From NCBI GenBank assembly GCA_052161885.1, contig CP197396.1, positions 2,356,001 to 2,420,000 of the forward strand: DNA of 64,000 nucleotides, given 5' to 3'. Positions 9,309-16,843 of the stretch are shown in pieces. The translations under genes were made by a program, and so were the position numbers. The notes beneath the pieces were generated by a model. The model saw nothing but the letters and a program-made list of their open reading frames with translations. It ran no database searches and was not told the origin of the DNA. How positions within the stretch are numbered: the stretch's first letter is position 1; every line of letters starts with the position of its first letter. Source of the DNA: QKTW01 sp052161885. Its GTDB lineage: Bacteria > Bacteroidota > Bacteroidia > Chitinophagales > Chitinophagaceae.

Positions 9309-10049
9309 CTAATTGTGATCGATGGCACGCATCACGACACCTGTACCTTTGCGGTAAGGAGTAGGAGCTCCGGGTTGATATTCCCAATGGATAAAGCTGC
9401 GGTAAACCGGCCCTACATTTAATTCATATACTGCTTTTGAATAGGTTTTTGCTGCATATGCTGTAGGCATTGCTTCCGGATCATTAACAGTTTCGTCATC
9501 TTCAAGCACAGTTACGGTATTGCCGAACGAAACACTATCCTGTGTATATGCTTTTCCTACGTCAAATGCATTGTATGTCCAGTTTGCATAAAAGCTAAGA
9601 TCCTGGTCATTGGTAAGGATCATGCTATTACCATTCCACGTTTTTCCCTCGGTAAGCGGATATACCAGTTTTATAAAACGCAGATTATTTTCAACATATT
9701 CCAGCTGTGTAGGAGTGGGTGTAGCGTAATAAACAGTTCCCGGTCCCCATGGCAGCGTATCTGCTGTACGGATCATTGTTTCAATACGGTAAGAAAGACG
9801 GCCGCCATTATCGTAGAAACTGTCTGCAACACTATAGCGCATCTGGTAATGCTTATACGTTGTTGTAAGCGTAAAATCATCCCAGATTGTAGAATCTACA
9901 TTGTATGTAATGTATTTACCTACCTGCAGCGGATAATAGGCACTGCCATTGCCGGTATAGTTGGTAGTATCGCTGTCCTTCTTACAGGAAAACAGGGAAA
10001 GAGAACAAACAGCTGCAAGAAACAGTAACGGTAAAAAGTTTTTCTTCAT
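9309..10049 (-). CDS. Hypothetical lipoprotein
   Basis: This 246-residue protein has a typical lipoprotein signal: MKKNF start, hydrophobic core and SLFSC lipobox with Cys near residue 22. KKDSDT follows, as in Bacteroidota outer-membrane lipoproteins. The mature part is beta-rich, with repeated Tyr/Thr segments such as YYPLQVGKYITYNVDS, a pattern common in uncharacterised Bacteroidota lipoproteins. I do not recognise a named domain. The start is the ATG at 10049, which gives a clean signal peptide; a longer upstream start would spoil it. Its position 10 bp upstream of the subtilase gene suggests co-expression. Confidence 0.8.
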   Translation of the reverse strand: MKKNFLPLLFLAAVCSLSLFSCKKDSDTTNYTGNGSAYYPLQVGKYITYNVDSTIWDDFTLTTTYKHYQMRYSVADSFYDNGGRLSYRIETMIRTADTLPWGPGTVYYATPTPTQLEYVENNLRFIKLVYPLTEGKTWNGNSMILTNDQDLSFYANWTYNAFDVGKAYTQDSVSFGNTVTVLEDDETVNDPEAMPTAYAAKTYSKAVYELNVGPVYRSFIHWEYQPGAPTPYRKGTGVVMRAIDHN

Positions 10050-10156
10050 AAATGCAAGGCAATGATTGTATCGTGTAAATATAACTAAAGAAATGAAAAA
10101 CACCTATATTTTACAATCGCCTTCTATGCCTGCTCAAAAACCCTTAAAACGCTGAT

Positions 10157-10942
10157 CTACCAGCGTTTGAGCTGATCTCTGTAAAATATCCACTCCGGCG
10201 TGACAATCTCAGCTGCCGTTTGGCCCGCATCATACCAGGGAGAAAGCTGTACTTCAGCCGGGTTTATCAGCACATGTATATCCTGCGCCGGCATATAGCT
10301 CTGGGCAATCAGGTACAATTTCCTGCCCCGTTTATTCTGCGCTACGTCCATGACAATAACAGCATGTCCCGGTGACCCACCCTTTATCAGCACATCGCCC
10401 GGCTGTATTTCTCCTATTGGCGTTGCATGCAGCTGTTTTGAAAGAGAAGCCGTGCCGCACCAGGCAAAAACTTCTTCCAGGTATTTGTCAAAAGATGCCC
10501 GGTCGGGCGAACGTCCTGCAAAGGAATGGACTTTACCCGCATTATCCGTAAACGAGATTTCATTGAACCGCTTTTGTGCATACAGGTATTCCGCCCGCAA
10601 TCTCATGACAGCATCCGCACATTGCTGCAGGTCTTTATTGCCTGTTGAAATATCCAGCACCGCATATTGCGCCTTTTGATTCGCTTTCGGCTGACCGTTG
10701 TAGAGGTACACTGTTTTATTCTTTTTCAATGGTACATTTCTCAGCCATGCCGCAAAACTGCCGGCTTGTGCCGGAATCCTTGTATACCCTTCGGGCAAAG
10801 GAATATCTTTTATCACAGCAGGAATACCTGTTGCAGCATCAGCTGCCTGGTGCACAGCAGCTACACGCTGTGAGGAAGAAGAGTCAGCACATCCGCAGCA
10901 TAGTAAAACGCAGAAAAAAACTGAAGATCGGGCAAACATCAT
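10157..10942 (-). CDS. DUF4846 protein, Cys/His peptidase-like
   Basis: This 261-residue protein matches DUF4846. The N-terminus carries a hydrophobic stretch ending in LCCGCAD, a plausible lipobox. The family segment IPLPEGYTRIP...SFAAWLRNVPL is clear. The C-terminal half contains WCGTASL (C162) and later GDVLIKGGSPGHAVIVMD (H193). That order and spacing resembles NlpC/P60- and CHAP-type cysteine peptidases or amidases. A cell-wall or peptide-cleaving role is therefore an inference, not an established function. Two adjacent ATG codons (10942 and 10939) could serve as start. Confidence 0.8.
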   Translation of the reverse strand: MMFARSSVFFCVLLCCGCADSSSSQRVAAVHQAADAATGIPAVIKDIPLPEGYTRIPAQAGSFAAWLRNVPLKKNKTVYLYNGQPKANQKAQYAVLDISTGNKDLQQCADAVMRLRAEYLYAQKRFNEISFTDNAGKVHSFAGRSPDRASFDKYLEEVFAWCGTASLSKQLHATPIGEIQPGDVLIKGGSPGHAVIVMDVAQNKRGRKLYLIAQSYMPAQDIHVLINPAEVQLSPWYDAGQTAAEIVTPEWIFYRDQLKRW

Positions 10943-11482
10943 AGCAGATATTTTTTGAGAATACTTTTTAGAGATGCAGCATAAGACTCATTCCATAAAT
11001 AGCTACCGGGACAAGCAGTCAAATATTTATTTTCAATTTTTATTTTTAATTATCTGAAAAATGCCTGTACATTTGCAGCGCATTTGCCTCCTATGGTTTC
11101 ACCTTAAATCAAAGTGGAGAGTTTTCAAATATGCGTGAACAATAACTACATATCATTTCGCTGACCGCTTTCCGGGTACCGGATAAGTGCTTCCTTACTT
11201 TGTTTTTAAAAGATAGCTGATTGCCTGCTTCATGCAGCATTCAACGTCATACATTATGGTTGCATTCCTGTATGCAGCATAACAGCCAATGTTGTGCCTG
11301 CCGGTTGCCTCACGGGGCAAATGCATTATCCCGCAACTCTGCCGGAAATCTCCTCGTCAGCACCATTCCATTAATCAATTCCGGAACCCGGTTCCGGTCA
11401 TAATCATTACGCGGTCACTGCACAAAGCAACCCGCGCACAAAGCTGCATGCCTTTACCGGCGCAGCTATCAATACAAATACA
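10943..11482. other. 540-bp gene-free region upstream of rtcB
   Basis: No convincing coding region is present; the short open frames here have biased, cysteine-rich translations and no family features. I found no clear TAnnTTTG element, sigma-54 -24/-12 pair, tRNA or terminator. The word ATGCAGCAT occurs three times (near 10974, 11232 and 11273). A short hairpin (AGCTGC / GCAGCT, 11442-11467) lies just before the rtcB start. The length and position make it the likely regulatory region of the RNA-repair island. Confidence 0.5.
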
Positions 11483-12892
11483 ATGAGCAATAACATCAGA
11501 CCAAAAGAGCTGAGCAAAATGGGTTATCACTCTGATATTGCAAGAAGCATCGCTATCAATACAATCGGCATGTATTGCAAACATCAGACGAAAGAAAGCA
11601 TCATTGCGACGCTCAAAAACATACTGGAGCAACCGGATCAATGGCGGAACGATACTATATGGTATAAGCTCGCCAACGCTCTTGCCCCGGAAGAAACAGA
11701 AACAGTATTTACCAGCCACGAGCTGCGACAGGAACAGGATGCAGCAAATTGCAAAGTATACGGAGGCAAGTATATAGAAACAGCTGCAAGACAACAGATG
11801 CTCACAGCGCGTTGCCTGCCGGTGGCTGTACAGGCAGCACTTATGCCCGACGCACATGCCGGTTACGGGCTGCCGGTGGGCTGTGTGCTGGCTGCAGACA
11901 ATGCAGCAATACCATATGCCGTAGGTGTAGACATCGGCTGCCGCATGGCTATGACCATACTCGACGCCAACGATCAGTACCTGAAAAGAAATGTCTACGC
12001 CATAAGCCAGGCCATCCGCGACCATACGCACTTTGGCATGGAAGGCAGCCTGGGCTATCGTCAGGAACATGCAGTGCTTGATGACAACGCGTTTAAGACT
12101 ACAGAGCTGCTACGCAGTATGCATGGCAAAGCGGTACGTCAGCTGGGCACATCCGGTGGCGGTAATCATTTTGTGGAGTTCGGCACGCTGGAGCTGAAAG
12201 AAGAAAATACCCTGGACCTGCCTGCAGGCAATTACGCGGCGATCCTCTCCCACTCCGGCTCAAGAGGACTGGGAGCTGCCATTGCACAGCATTACACCAG
12301 GATAGCGATGGATGTATGCAGGTTGCCGCGCGAAGCAAAAAATCTTGCCTGGCTGGATATGAATTCGCAGGAAGGTCAGGAATACTGGCTGAGCATGCAG
12401 CTGGCAGGAGCATACGCCAAAGCCTGTCACGACCGGATCCATTACAACCTGTGTAAGGCCTTGGGCGTACAGCCGCTGATGCTGGTGGAAAACCATCACA
12501 ACTTCGCCTGGAAAGAACAGCTGCCGGATGGCAGAGAAGTGATCGTGCACCGCAAAGGCGCCACACCGGCGCATAAAGGAGAGCTGGGCATCATACCCGG
12601 CAACATGATAGGCGGTGGTTATCTCGTCAGCGGTACAGGAAATGATGCATCACTGCAATCGGCCTCACATGGTGCAGGCAGGGCTATGTCGCGCAGAAGA
12701 GCAAAAGACAGCATTACAGTATCGTCTATGAAAAAACAGCTGGCAGCAGCCGGCGTAACACTGATAGGCGGTTCTCCTGAAGAAGCACCGGCTGCCTATA
12801 AAGACCTGGAACAGGTAATGCAGGCGCAGCAGGAGCTGGTAAACATTGAAGGAAAATTTACACCCCGCATCGTGCGGATGAATAAAGAATAA
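11483..12892 (+). CDS. rtcB: RtcB-family RNA ligase
   Basis: This 469-residue RtcB enzyme joins RNA ends carrying a 3'-phosphate or 2',3'-cyclic phosphate to a 5'-OH, using GTP and Mn2+. Hallmark motifs appear in order: DAHAGYGLPVG, VGVDIGCRM (metal-binding Cys), GTSGGGNHFVEFG, SHSGSRG, ENHHNF and HRKGATPAHKG. The late HGAGR motif (H396) matches the motif that carries the guanylylated histidine in characterised RtcB. It is the first gene of a same-strand cluster and is followed four bases later by prfH. The RtcB-PrfH pairing is a known arrangement implicated in repair of cleaved rRNA and rescue of damaged ribosomes. Archease is not encoded nearby. Confidence 0.95.
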   Translation: MSNNIRPKELSKMGYHSDIARSIAINTIGMYCKHQTKESIIATLKNILEQPDQWRNDTIWYKLANALAPEETETVFTSHELRQEQDAANCKVYGGKYIETAARQQMLTARCLPVAVQAALMPDAHAGYGLPVGCVLAADNAAIPYAVGVDIGCRMAMTILDANDQYLKRNVYAISQAIRDHTHFGMEGSLGYRQEHAVLDDNAFKTTELLRSMHGKAVRQLGTSGGGNHFVEFGTLELKEENTLDLPAGNYAAILSHSGSRGLGAAIAQHYTRIAMDVCRLPREAKNLAWLDMNSQEGQEYWLSMQLAGAYAKACHDRIHYNLCKALGVQPLMLVENHHNFAWKEQLPDGREVIVHRKGATPAHKGELGIIPGNMIGGGYLVSGTGNDASLQSASHGAGRAMSRRRAKDSITVSSMKKQLAAAGVTLIGGSPEEAPAAYKDLEQVMQAQQELVNIEGKFTPRIVRMNKE

Positions 12893-12896
12893 AACA

Positions 12897-13511
12897 ATGA
12901 ACAAACAACTCATACAGATTTCATCCGGTCGCGGACCACAGGAATGCCAGCGTGCAGCAGCCCGTGTACTCGAACTGCTGCTCACCGACGCCCGTAACAG
13001 AAACCTGGAAACAGAAGTACTGGAACGCATTCCCGGTGATCTGCAAGGCACGTTTCATTCGGCCACAATTTCTGTAAAAGGAAAAGATATAACACAGCTG
13101 CTGAACGAGTGGGAAGGCACTGTACAGTGGATTGCGCAAAGTCCTTACCGGAAAATGCATAAGCGTAAAAACTGGTTTGTGAGCATACAATCCTACCCGG
13201 TGCCGGAGCAGGTGCAATGGAATGAAAAAGATGTAGAATATACCACCTGCCGTTCTTCAGGACCGGGCGGGCAGCATGTAAACAAAACAGAAACTGCAGT
13301 GCGTGCCACGCACAAACCTTCGGGTGTTAGTGTGGTTGCCTCTGACAGAAGATCACAATTACAAAACAAAAAGGAAGCAACAGAACGCCTGCGCCAGAAA
13401 ATAACGGCCTGGCAGATGACACAGATGCTGGCAGGCATACAGCAGCAATGGGCACAGCATACCAGCCTCAAACGCGGTGAAGCTATAAAAACCATTGAAG
13501 CAAAATTGTAA
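12897..13511 (+). CDS. prfH: PrfH, peptide release factor homologue
   Basis: This 204-residue protein is a shortened class I release factor. The catalytic GGQ tripeptide is present at 124-126 within SSGPGGQHVNKTETAVR. A basic C-terminal tail follows (SDRRSQLQNKKEATERLRQKI). It lacks the stop-codon-reading domain of RF1/RF2, as expected for PrfH, and its N-terminal part differs from ArfB. PrfH proteins are associated with RtcB and are thought to release peptides from ribosomes whose decoding centre RNA has been cut, allowing repair. Only four bases separate it from rtcB, so the two are almost certainly co-transcribed and translationally linked. Confidence 0.92.
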   Translation: MNKQLIQISSGRGPQECQRAAARVLELLLTDARNRNLETEVLERIPGDLQGTFHSATISVKGKDITQLLNEWEGTVQWIAQSPYRKMHKRKNWFVSIQSYPVPEQVQWNEKDVEYTTCRSSGPGGQHVNKTETAVRATHKPSGVSVVASDRRSQLQNKKEATERLRQKITAWQMTQMLAGIQQQWAQHTSLKRGEAIKTIEAKL

Positions 13512-13535
13512 GCACAGATGCTTCCTGTAAAACAA

Positions 13536-13541
13536 AGGAGG
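13536..13541 (+). promoter_or_regulatory. Strong Shine-Dalgarno site of the RNA ligase gene
   Basis: AGGAGG lies five bases before the ATG at 13547. Strong SD sites are rare in Bacteroidota, and the neighbouring genes show none. Confidence 0.7.
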
Positions 13542-13546
13542 TTATT

Positions 13547-14248
13547 ATGAGTATATCAAAAAAATACGGACGCACTTATCATTACCCTTTCTCGCCGGGT
13601 ACTACCAGCGACGACAGGGTCAACCATGATTACTGGCAGGACGTACAGCAGATACAGCAGCTGGTGCACACCGAAAAACTGGACGGCGAGAACAACTGCC
13701 TGAGCCGCTACGGCGTATTTGCCAGATCGCATGCAGCACCTACCACATCTGCATGGACACAGGCCATACGTATGCGGTGGGAAAGATTGAAAAATGATCT
13801 CGGAGAGCTGGAACTGTTTGGAGAGAACCTGTATGCAGTGCACTCGATTGAGTACCGCAAACTGGAGCAGCACTATTTTGTATTTGCAGCACGCTACAGT
13901 AATACCTGGCTCAGCTGGGAAGAAGTAAAATTCTTTGCCGCAGCATTTGATCTGCCGGTAGTTCCGGAACTGAAAACAGTGCAGCCCGGGAATTACACAG
14001 AAAAGGAGTTCAGGGACGATGTGTTGCAGATGACCGCACAAAACAGCACCATGAATGCCTTTGACGTGCACACCGGTACGCGGTGCACAATGGAAGGGAT
14101 TGTCAGCAGGAACACTGGTGAGTATACCATTGACGAAATGGCGCACAACATTTTCAAGTACGTACGTAAAGGACATGTAAAAACAGATGAACACTGGACA
14201 CGCAACTGGAAACGAGCAAAACTGAAATGGGAGTATCCTGATGAATGA
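13547..14248 (+). CDS. Small ATP-dependent RNA ligase (Rnl family)
   Basis: This 233-residue protein has nucleotidyltransferase ligase motifs. Motif I is K44-LDGEN, with Lys44 the expected adenylylated residue. ELFGENLYA fits motif III, EGIVSR motif IV and KYVRKGHVK motif V. It consists of essentially the catalytic domain alone and lacks the C-terminal domain of T4 Rnl2 (334 residues). Ligases of this type seal 3'-OH to 5'-phosphate RNA ends. The next gene encodes an HD-Pnk enzyme that would generate such ends, so the two form a plausible heal-and-seal pair, distinct from the RtcB route upstream. Start chosen by the strong AGGAGG. DNA ligase activity cannot be excluded. Confidence 0.85.
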   Translation: MSISKKYGRTYHYPFSPGTTSDDRVNHDYWQDVQQIQQLVHTEKLDGENNCLSRYGVFARSHAAPTTSAWTQAIRMRWERLKNDLGELELFGENLYAVHSIEYRKLEQHYFVFAARYSNTWLSWEEVKFFAAAFDLPVVPELKTVQPGNYTEKEFRDDVLQMTAQNSTMNAFDVHTGTRCTMEGIVSRNTGEYTIDEMAHNIFKYVRKGHVKTDEHWTRNWKRAKLKWEYPDE

Positions 14249-14249
14249 T

Positions 14250-14400
14250 AGCGGTATCTGCAGCAGGGATATGCAGGGCATGGCCCGCAGCAGCGCGGAG
14301 GGCGGCAGCGCAGCGGACCCCGGAATAGCCCGGCCCGGCGCAGTAAAGCCTTTGCAGCAGAGCGCCGGGGCTGCCCTGGTCATTAATTAATCCTTAAAAC
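14250..14400 (+). other. GC-rich spacer with hairpin potential
   Basis: The 159-bp gap between the ligase and HD-Pnk genes is much richer in G and C than its surroundings. CCCGGCGC (14334-14341) can pair with GCGCCGGG (14362-14369) across a 20-nt loop. There is no T-run, so it is not a standard terminator. It could be an mRNA-processing or attenuation structure, or a remnant of inserted DNA. Confidence 0.45.
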
Positions 14401-14407
14401 GACGATT

Positions 14408-15541
14408 ATGGAACAGAAAATATTTAACAACAAAGATTTTGCAGCCCTTGAGCAGCAGTACGACTGGGTAGCAGATATGAAACACGTGCCGCAGGATCCG
14501 GTGCATCATGCGGAGGGCGATGTGGCAACGCATACAAAAATGGTGTTGGAAGCACTCAAAAATACATCGCTTTATAAAACATCAGATGAATACGTTAAGG
14601 AAATTTTATGGGCATCTGCGTTGTTGCATGATGTGGAAAAACGCAGTACGACAGCGCACGAACCGGATGGCCGTATTACTTCTTACGGACATGCCAGGCG
14701 TGGTGAGTACACAGCCCGCAGTATTTTATTTGCAGAAATACCGGTACCGTTTGCCGTTCGCGAACAGGTAGCCGCGCTGGTGAGGCTGCATGGATTGCCA
14801 TTGTGGCTGATGGAAAAACCGGATCCGCTGAAAGCATTGCTGCAGGCATCGCTTCGGGTAAATATAAATATGCTCGCCACACTGGCCGAAGCCGATGCCA
14901 GGGGCCGTATCTGCAATGATCTGGACGTACTGCTGGAACGTATTGACTTCTTCCGCGCTTATGCGGAAGAACAAAACTGCCTGCATGCTCCGGCACAATT
15001 TGCAACGGCACAGGCAGGATATCATTACTTTAATCATGATAATGTAAGCCGGGATTATGTACCGTTTGACAAAGAGCAGCCAGAGGTAATACTTTTGAGC
15101 GGATTGCCGGGAATGGGAAAAGATCATTATCTGCAAAAGCATGTAGCCAAAGATATGCCTGTTATAAGCCTGGATGCTATACGCCGCAGACACAAGGTGA
15201 GCCCAAAGGATAAAACTGCCACCGGACAAATAGTACAACTCGCGAAGGAAACTGCTAAAGAATTCCTGCGCAAAAAACAGCCATTTGTATGGAATGCAAC
15301 TAATATTACCCGGCAGATGCGCTGCCAGCTGATAGATTTGTTTGGCACTTATGGTGCACGTGTAAAGCTGGTGTATATTGAAGTACCGTATAAGCAGTGG
15401 CAGCAGCAGAACAAAAACCGCGAATATGCATTACCCGAAAAAATATTGGCAGATATGTTTTACAAGCTGGAAATACCATCACCATCTGAAGCACAGACTG
15501 TGGAATATTTTATTGGCGGAACGGTGCAGGAACTATTCTGA
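14408..15541 (+). CDS. HD-Pnk RNA end-healing enzyme
   Basis: This 377-residue fusion has an N-terminal HD phosphohydrolase domain (about 1-215) and a C-terminal P-loop kinase (about 220-375). HD-domain residues include H33/H34, H42 and H74-D75 in LLHDVEKR. The Walker A motif is GLPGMGKD (232-239). This matches HD-Pnk, characterised in Runella slithyformis: the HD domain removes 2',3'-cyclic phosphate/3'-phosphate, and the kinase phosphorylates 5'-OH ends. Together these convert RNase-cut ends into the 3'-OH/5'-P form used by the preceding ligase. It is separated from that gene by a GC-rich 159-bp spacer but lies on the same strand with no terminator between. Assignment rests on architecture and motifs. 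Confidence 0.88.
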   Translation: MEQKIFNNKDFAALEQQYDWVADMKHVPQDPVHHAEGDVATHTKMVLEALKNTSLYKTSDEYVKEILWASALLHDVEKRSTTAHEPDGRITSYGHARRGEYTARSILFAEIPVPFAVREQVAALVRLHGLPLWLMEKPDPLKALLQASLRVNINMLATLAEADARGRICNDLDVLLERIDFFRAYAEEQNCLHAPAQFATAQAGYHYFNHDNVSRDYVPFDKEQPEVILLSGLPGMGKDHYLQKHVAKDMPVISLDAIRRRHKVSPKDKTATGQIVQLAKETAKEFLRKKQPFVWNATNITRQMRCQLIDLFGTYGARVKLVYIEVPYKQWQQQNKNREYALPEKILADMFYKLEIPSPSEAQTVEYFIGGTVQELF

Positions 15542-15610
15542 CAACTGATTAAAATGGTAAGAACCACTACATTTACATCTGTTTACCAAAAACTCTAAAA
15601 CAATACTATT

Positions 15611-16765
15611 ATGTCATTTTTCAAGAAGCTGTTCGGCAGAAAAGGAGAAGAACAGCCGGAGCAAAAACCTGAAGAACAACCGGAGGAGCAGCCAGTTGCC
15701 GGCGACAGCCTGCCCTGGATAAAGGCAGAGCAAAACCCATGGAATATTGACCTGCTGGATCTGCGGCCGGTGACCCAAGCCATGGTCTCCAGCTCAAAAG
15801 ACCCAAGGATGGCGACCAATGCAGTATCGTACAGCGGCGAAGATGGCAAGGTATTCTGGAATATAAAACCGGAAGGTGCCAAAACGATTGATGCACATAT
15901 TTCTTTTGTAACAGATAAAAAGCTGTACCCCGGGGTGCTCTTTATACCTGATACTATGGAACATAAGTGGGCAATATACTTTGACGGCAGCAACGTGATC
16001 TTTGTAAGAAGCTGGCTAAGGGAAGTGCAGGTAGTTGCAGAGACAGTACAGCAGCAAAACAAATTGACTATAACCAGCATCAGCGGCTCATTTATCCCTA
16101 ATGAACCACCAGAGTTTACCAGGGCAGCGGTTACGTTTCTTCTTATCAGTTATGTATTGGGCGAGGTATCACCTGCACCACTGCCAGATTATATGGAAGC
16201 TGATACACGCGAAGCTGCACTTGCTGCATTCTCGCTGTATGGAAATAAAGCCCAGATAGGTACATTCAACCTTTCTTTTGAAGCATGGAGCGACACCCTG
16301 ATGCGTAGTCATTCATTGCTTCATATTGCTGTGGCCCGTGAAGATACGGCAGAAGTAGCCCAGCTATTGGAAAGCGGCTTTGATATCAACAGCCTTGCAG
16401 GCGACGGACGGACGCCGCTGCATTGGGCCGTATCAGCAGCCGGTACTGCCTCCCTGACGCAATTGCTGTCGATGGGTGTGTCCCCGGATACACGGGCCGC
16501 AGATGGCGCAACGGCATTGATGATGGCCACTGAATCGAAAAAAGCAGACAAGGCAGAAATGCTGCTACAGGCGGGTGCCAATGTGAATGCACAGGACAAC
16601 CGCGGATTTACCGCATTGCACCGTGCATCTGAAATGGGACATCTGGATCTGGCACGCCTGTTACTGGCCAGTGGCGCCGACAAATCCCTTCCTGCGGGAG
16701 AATATACAGCACTTTCTCTTGCACAAATGAGGGAACAGCACGACATTATAAAACTGCTGAACTGA
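15611..16765 (+). CDS. Ankyrin-repeat protein of the RNA-repair island
   Basis: This 384-residue protein starts with a basic MSFFKKLFGRK segment followed by a Glu/Pro/Gln-rich low-complexity stretch (about 14-32). A globular region of about 200 residues (about 35-235) follows, which I do not recognise. The C-terminal third (about 235-384) carries four ankyrin repeats, seen as HSLLHIAV..., GRTPLHWAV, GATALMMAT and GFTALHRAS units. Ankyrin repeats mediate protein-protein contacts. The gene is 69 bp downstream of HD-Pnk, and a strong terminator follows it, so it looks like the last gene of the island. It may be a scaffold, sensor or regulator for repair enzymes; that is inference from position. 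Confidence 0.75.
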   Translation: MSFFKKLFGRKGEEQPEQKPEEQPEEQPVAGDSLPWIKAEQNPWNIDLLDLRPVTQAMVSSSKDPRMATNAVSYSGEDGKVFWNIKPEGAKTIDAHISFVTDKKLYPGVLFIPDTMEHKWAIYFDGSNVIFVRSWLREVQVVAETVQQQNKLTITSISGSFIPNEPPEFTRAAVTFLLISYVLGEVSPAPLPDYMEADTREAALAAFSLYGNKAQIGTFNLSFEAWSDTLMRSHSLLHIAVAREDTAEVAQLLESGFDINSLAGDGRTPLHWAVSAAGTASLTQLLSMGVSPDTRAADGATALMMATESKKADKAEMLLQAGANVNAQDNRGFTALHRASEMGHLDLARLLLASGADKSLPAGEYTALSLAQMREQHDIIKLLN

Positions 16766-16790
16766 CGATCGTAATATAAGCGCATAAAAT

Positions 16791-16814
16791 AACCCGGGCA
16801 TCAAAACCCGGGTT
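16791..16814. terminator. Bidirectional terminator after the RNA-repair island
   Basis: AACCCGGG and CCCGGGTT form a perfect 8-bp stem around an 8-nt loop (CATCAAAA). It lies between the convergent ends of the ankyrin gene and mnmA. Confidence 0.75.
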
Positions 16815-16843
16815 ATTGCTTTATATAATTTCCTGTTTTCTTC

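Noticed and set aside
11221..11486. Two short open frames upstream of rtcB
   Set aside because: Cys/His/Ser-rich translations, no signal peptide or family features, and they overlap each other in different frames.
14250..14400. Rho-independent terminator between the RNA ligase and HD-Pnk genes
   Set aside because: The hairpin has no T-run after it and a 20-nt loop; kept as a structured spacer instead.
11483..16765. Classical restriction, abortive-infection or CRISPR defence island
   Set aside because: None of the genes encodes a nuclease, methylase or toxin; RNA repair fits better, and a defence role is only an inference.
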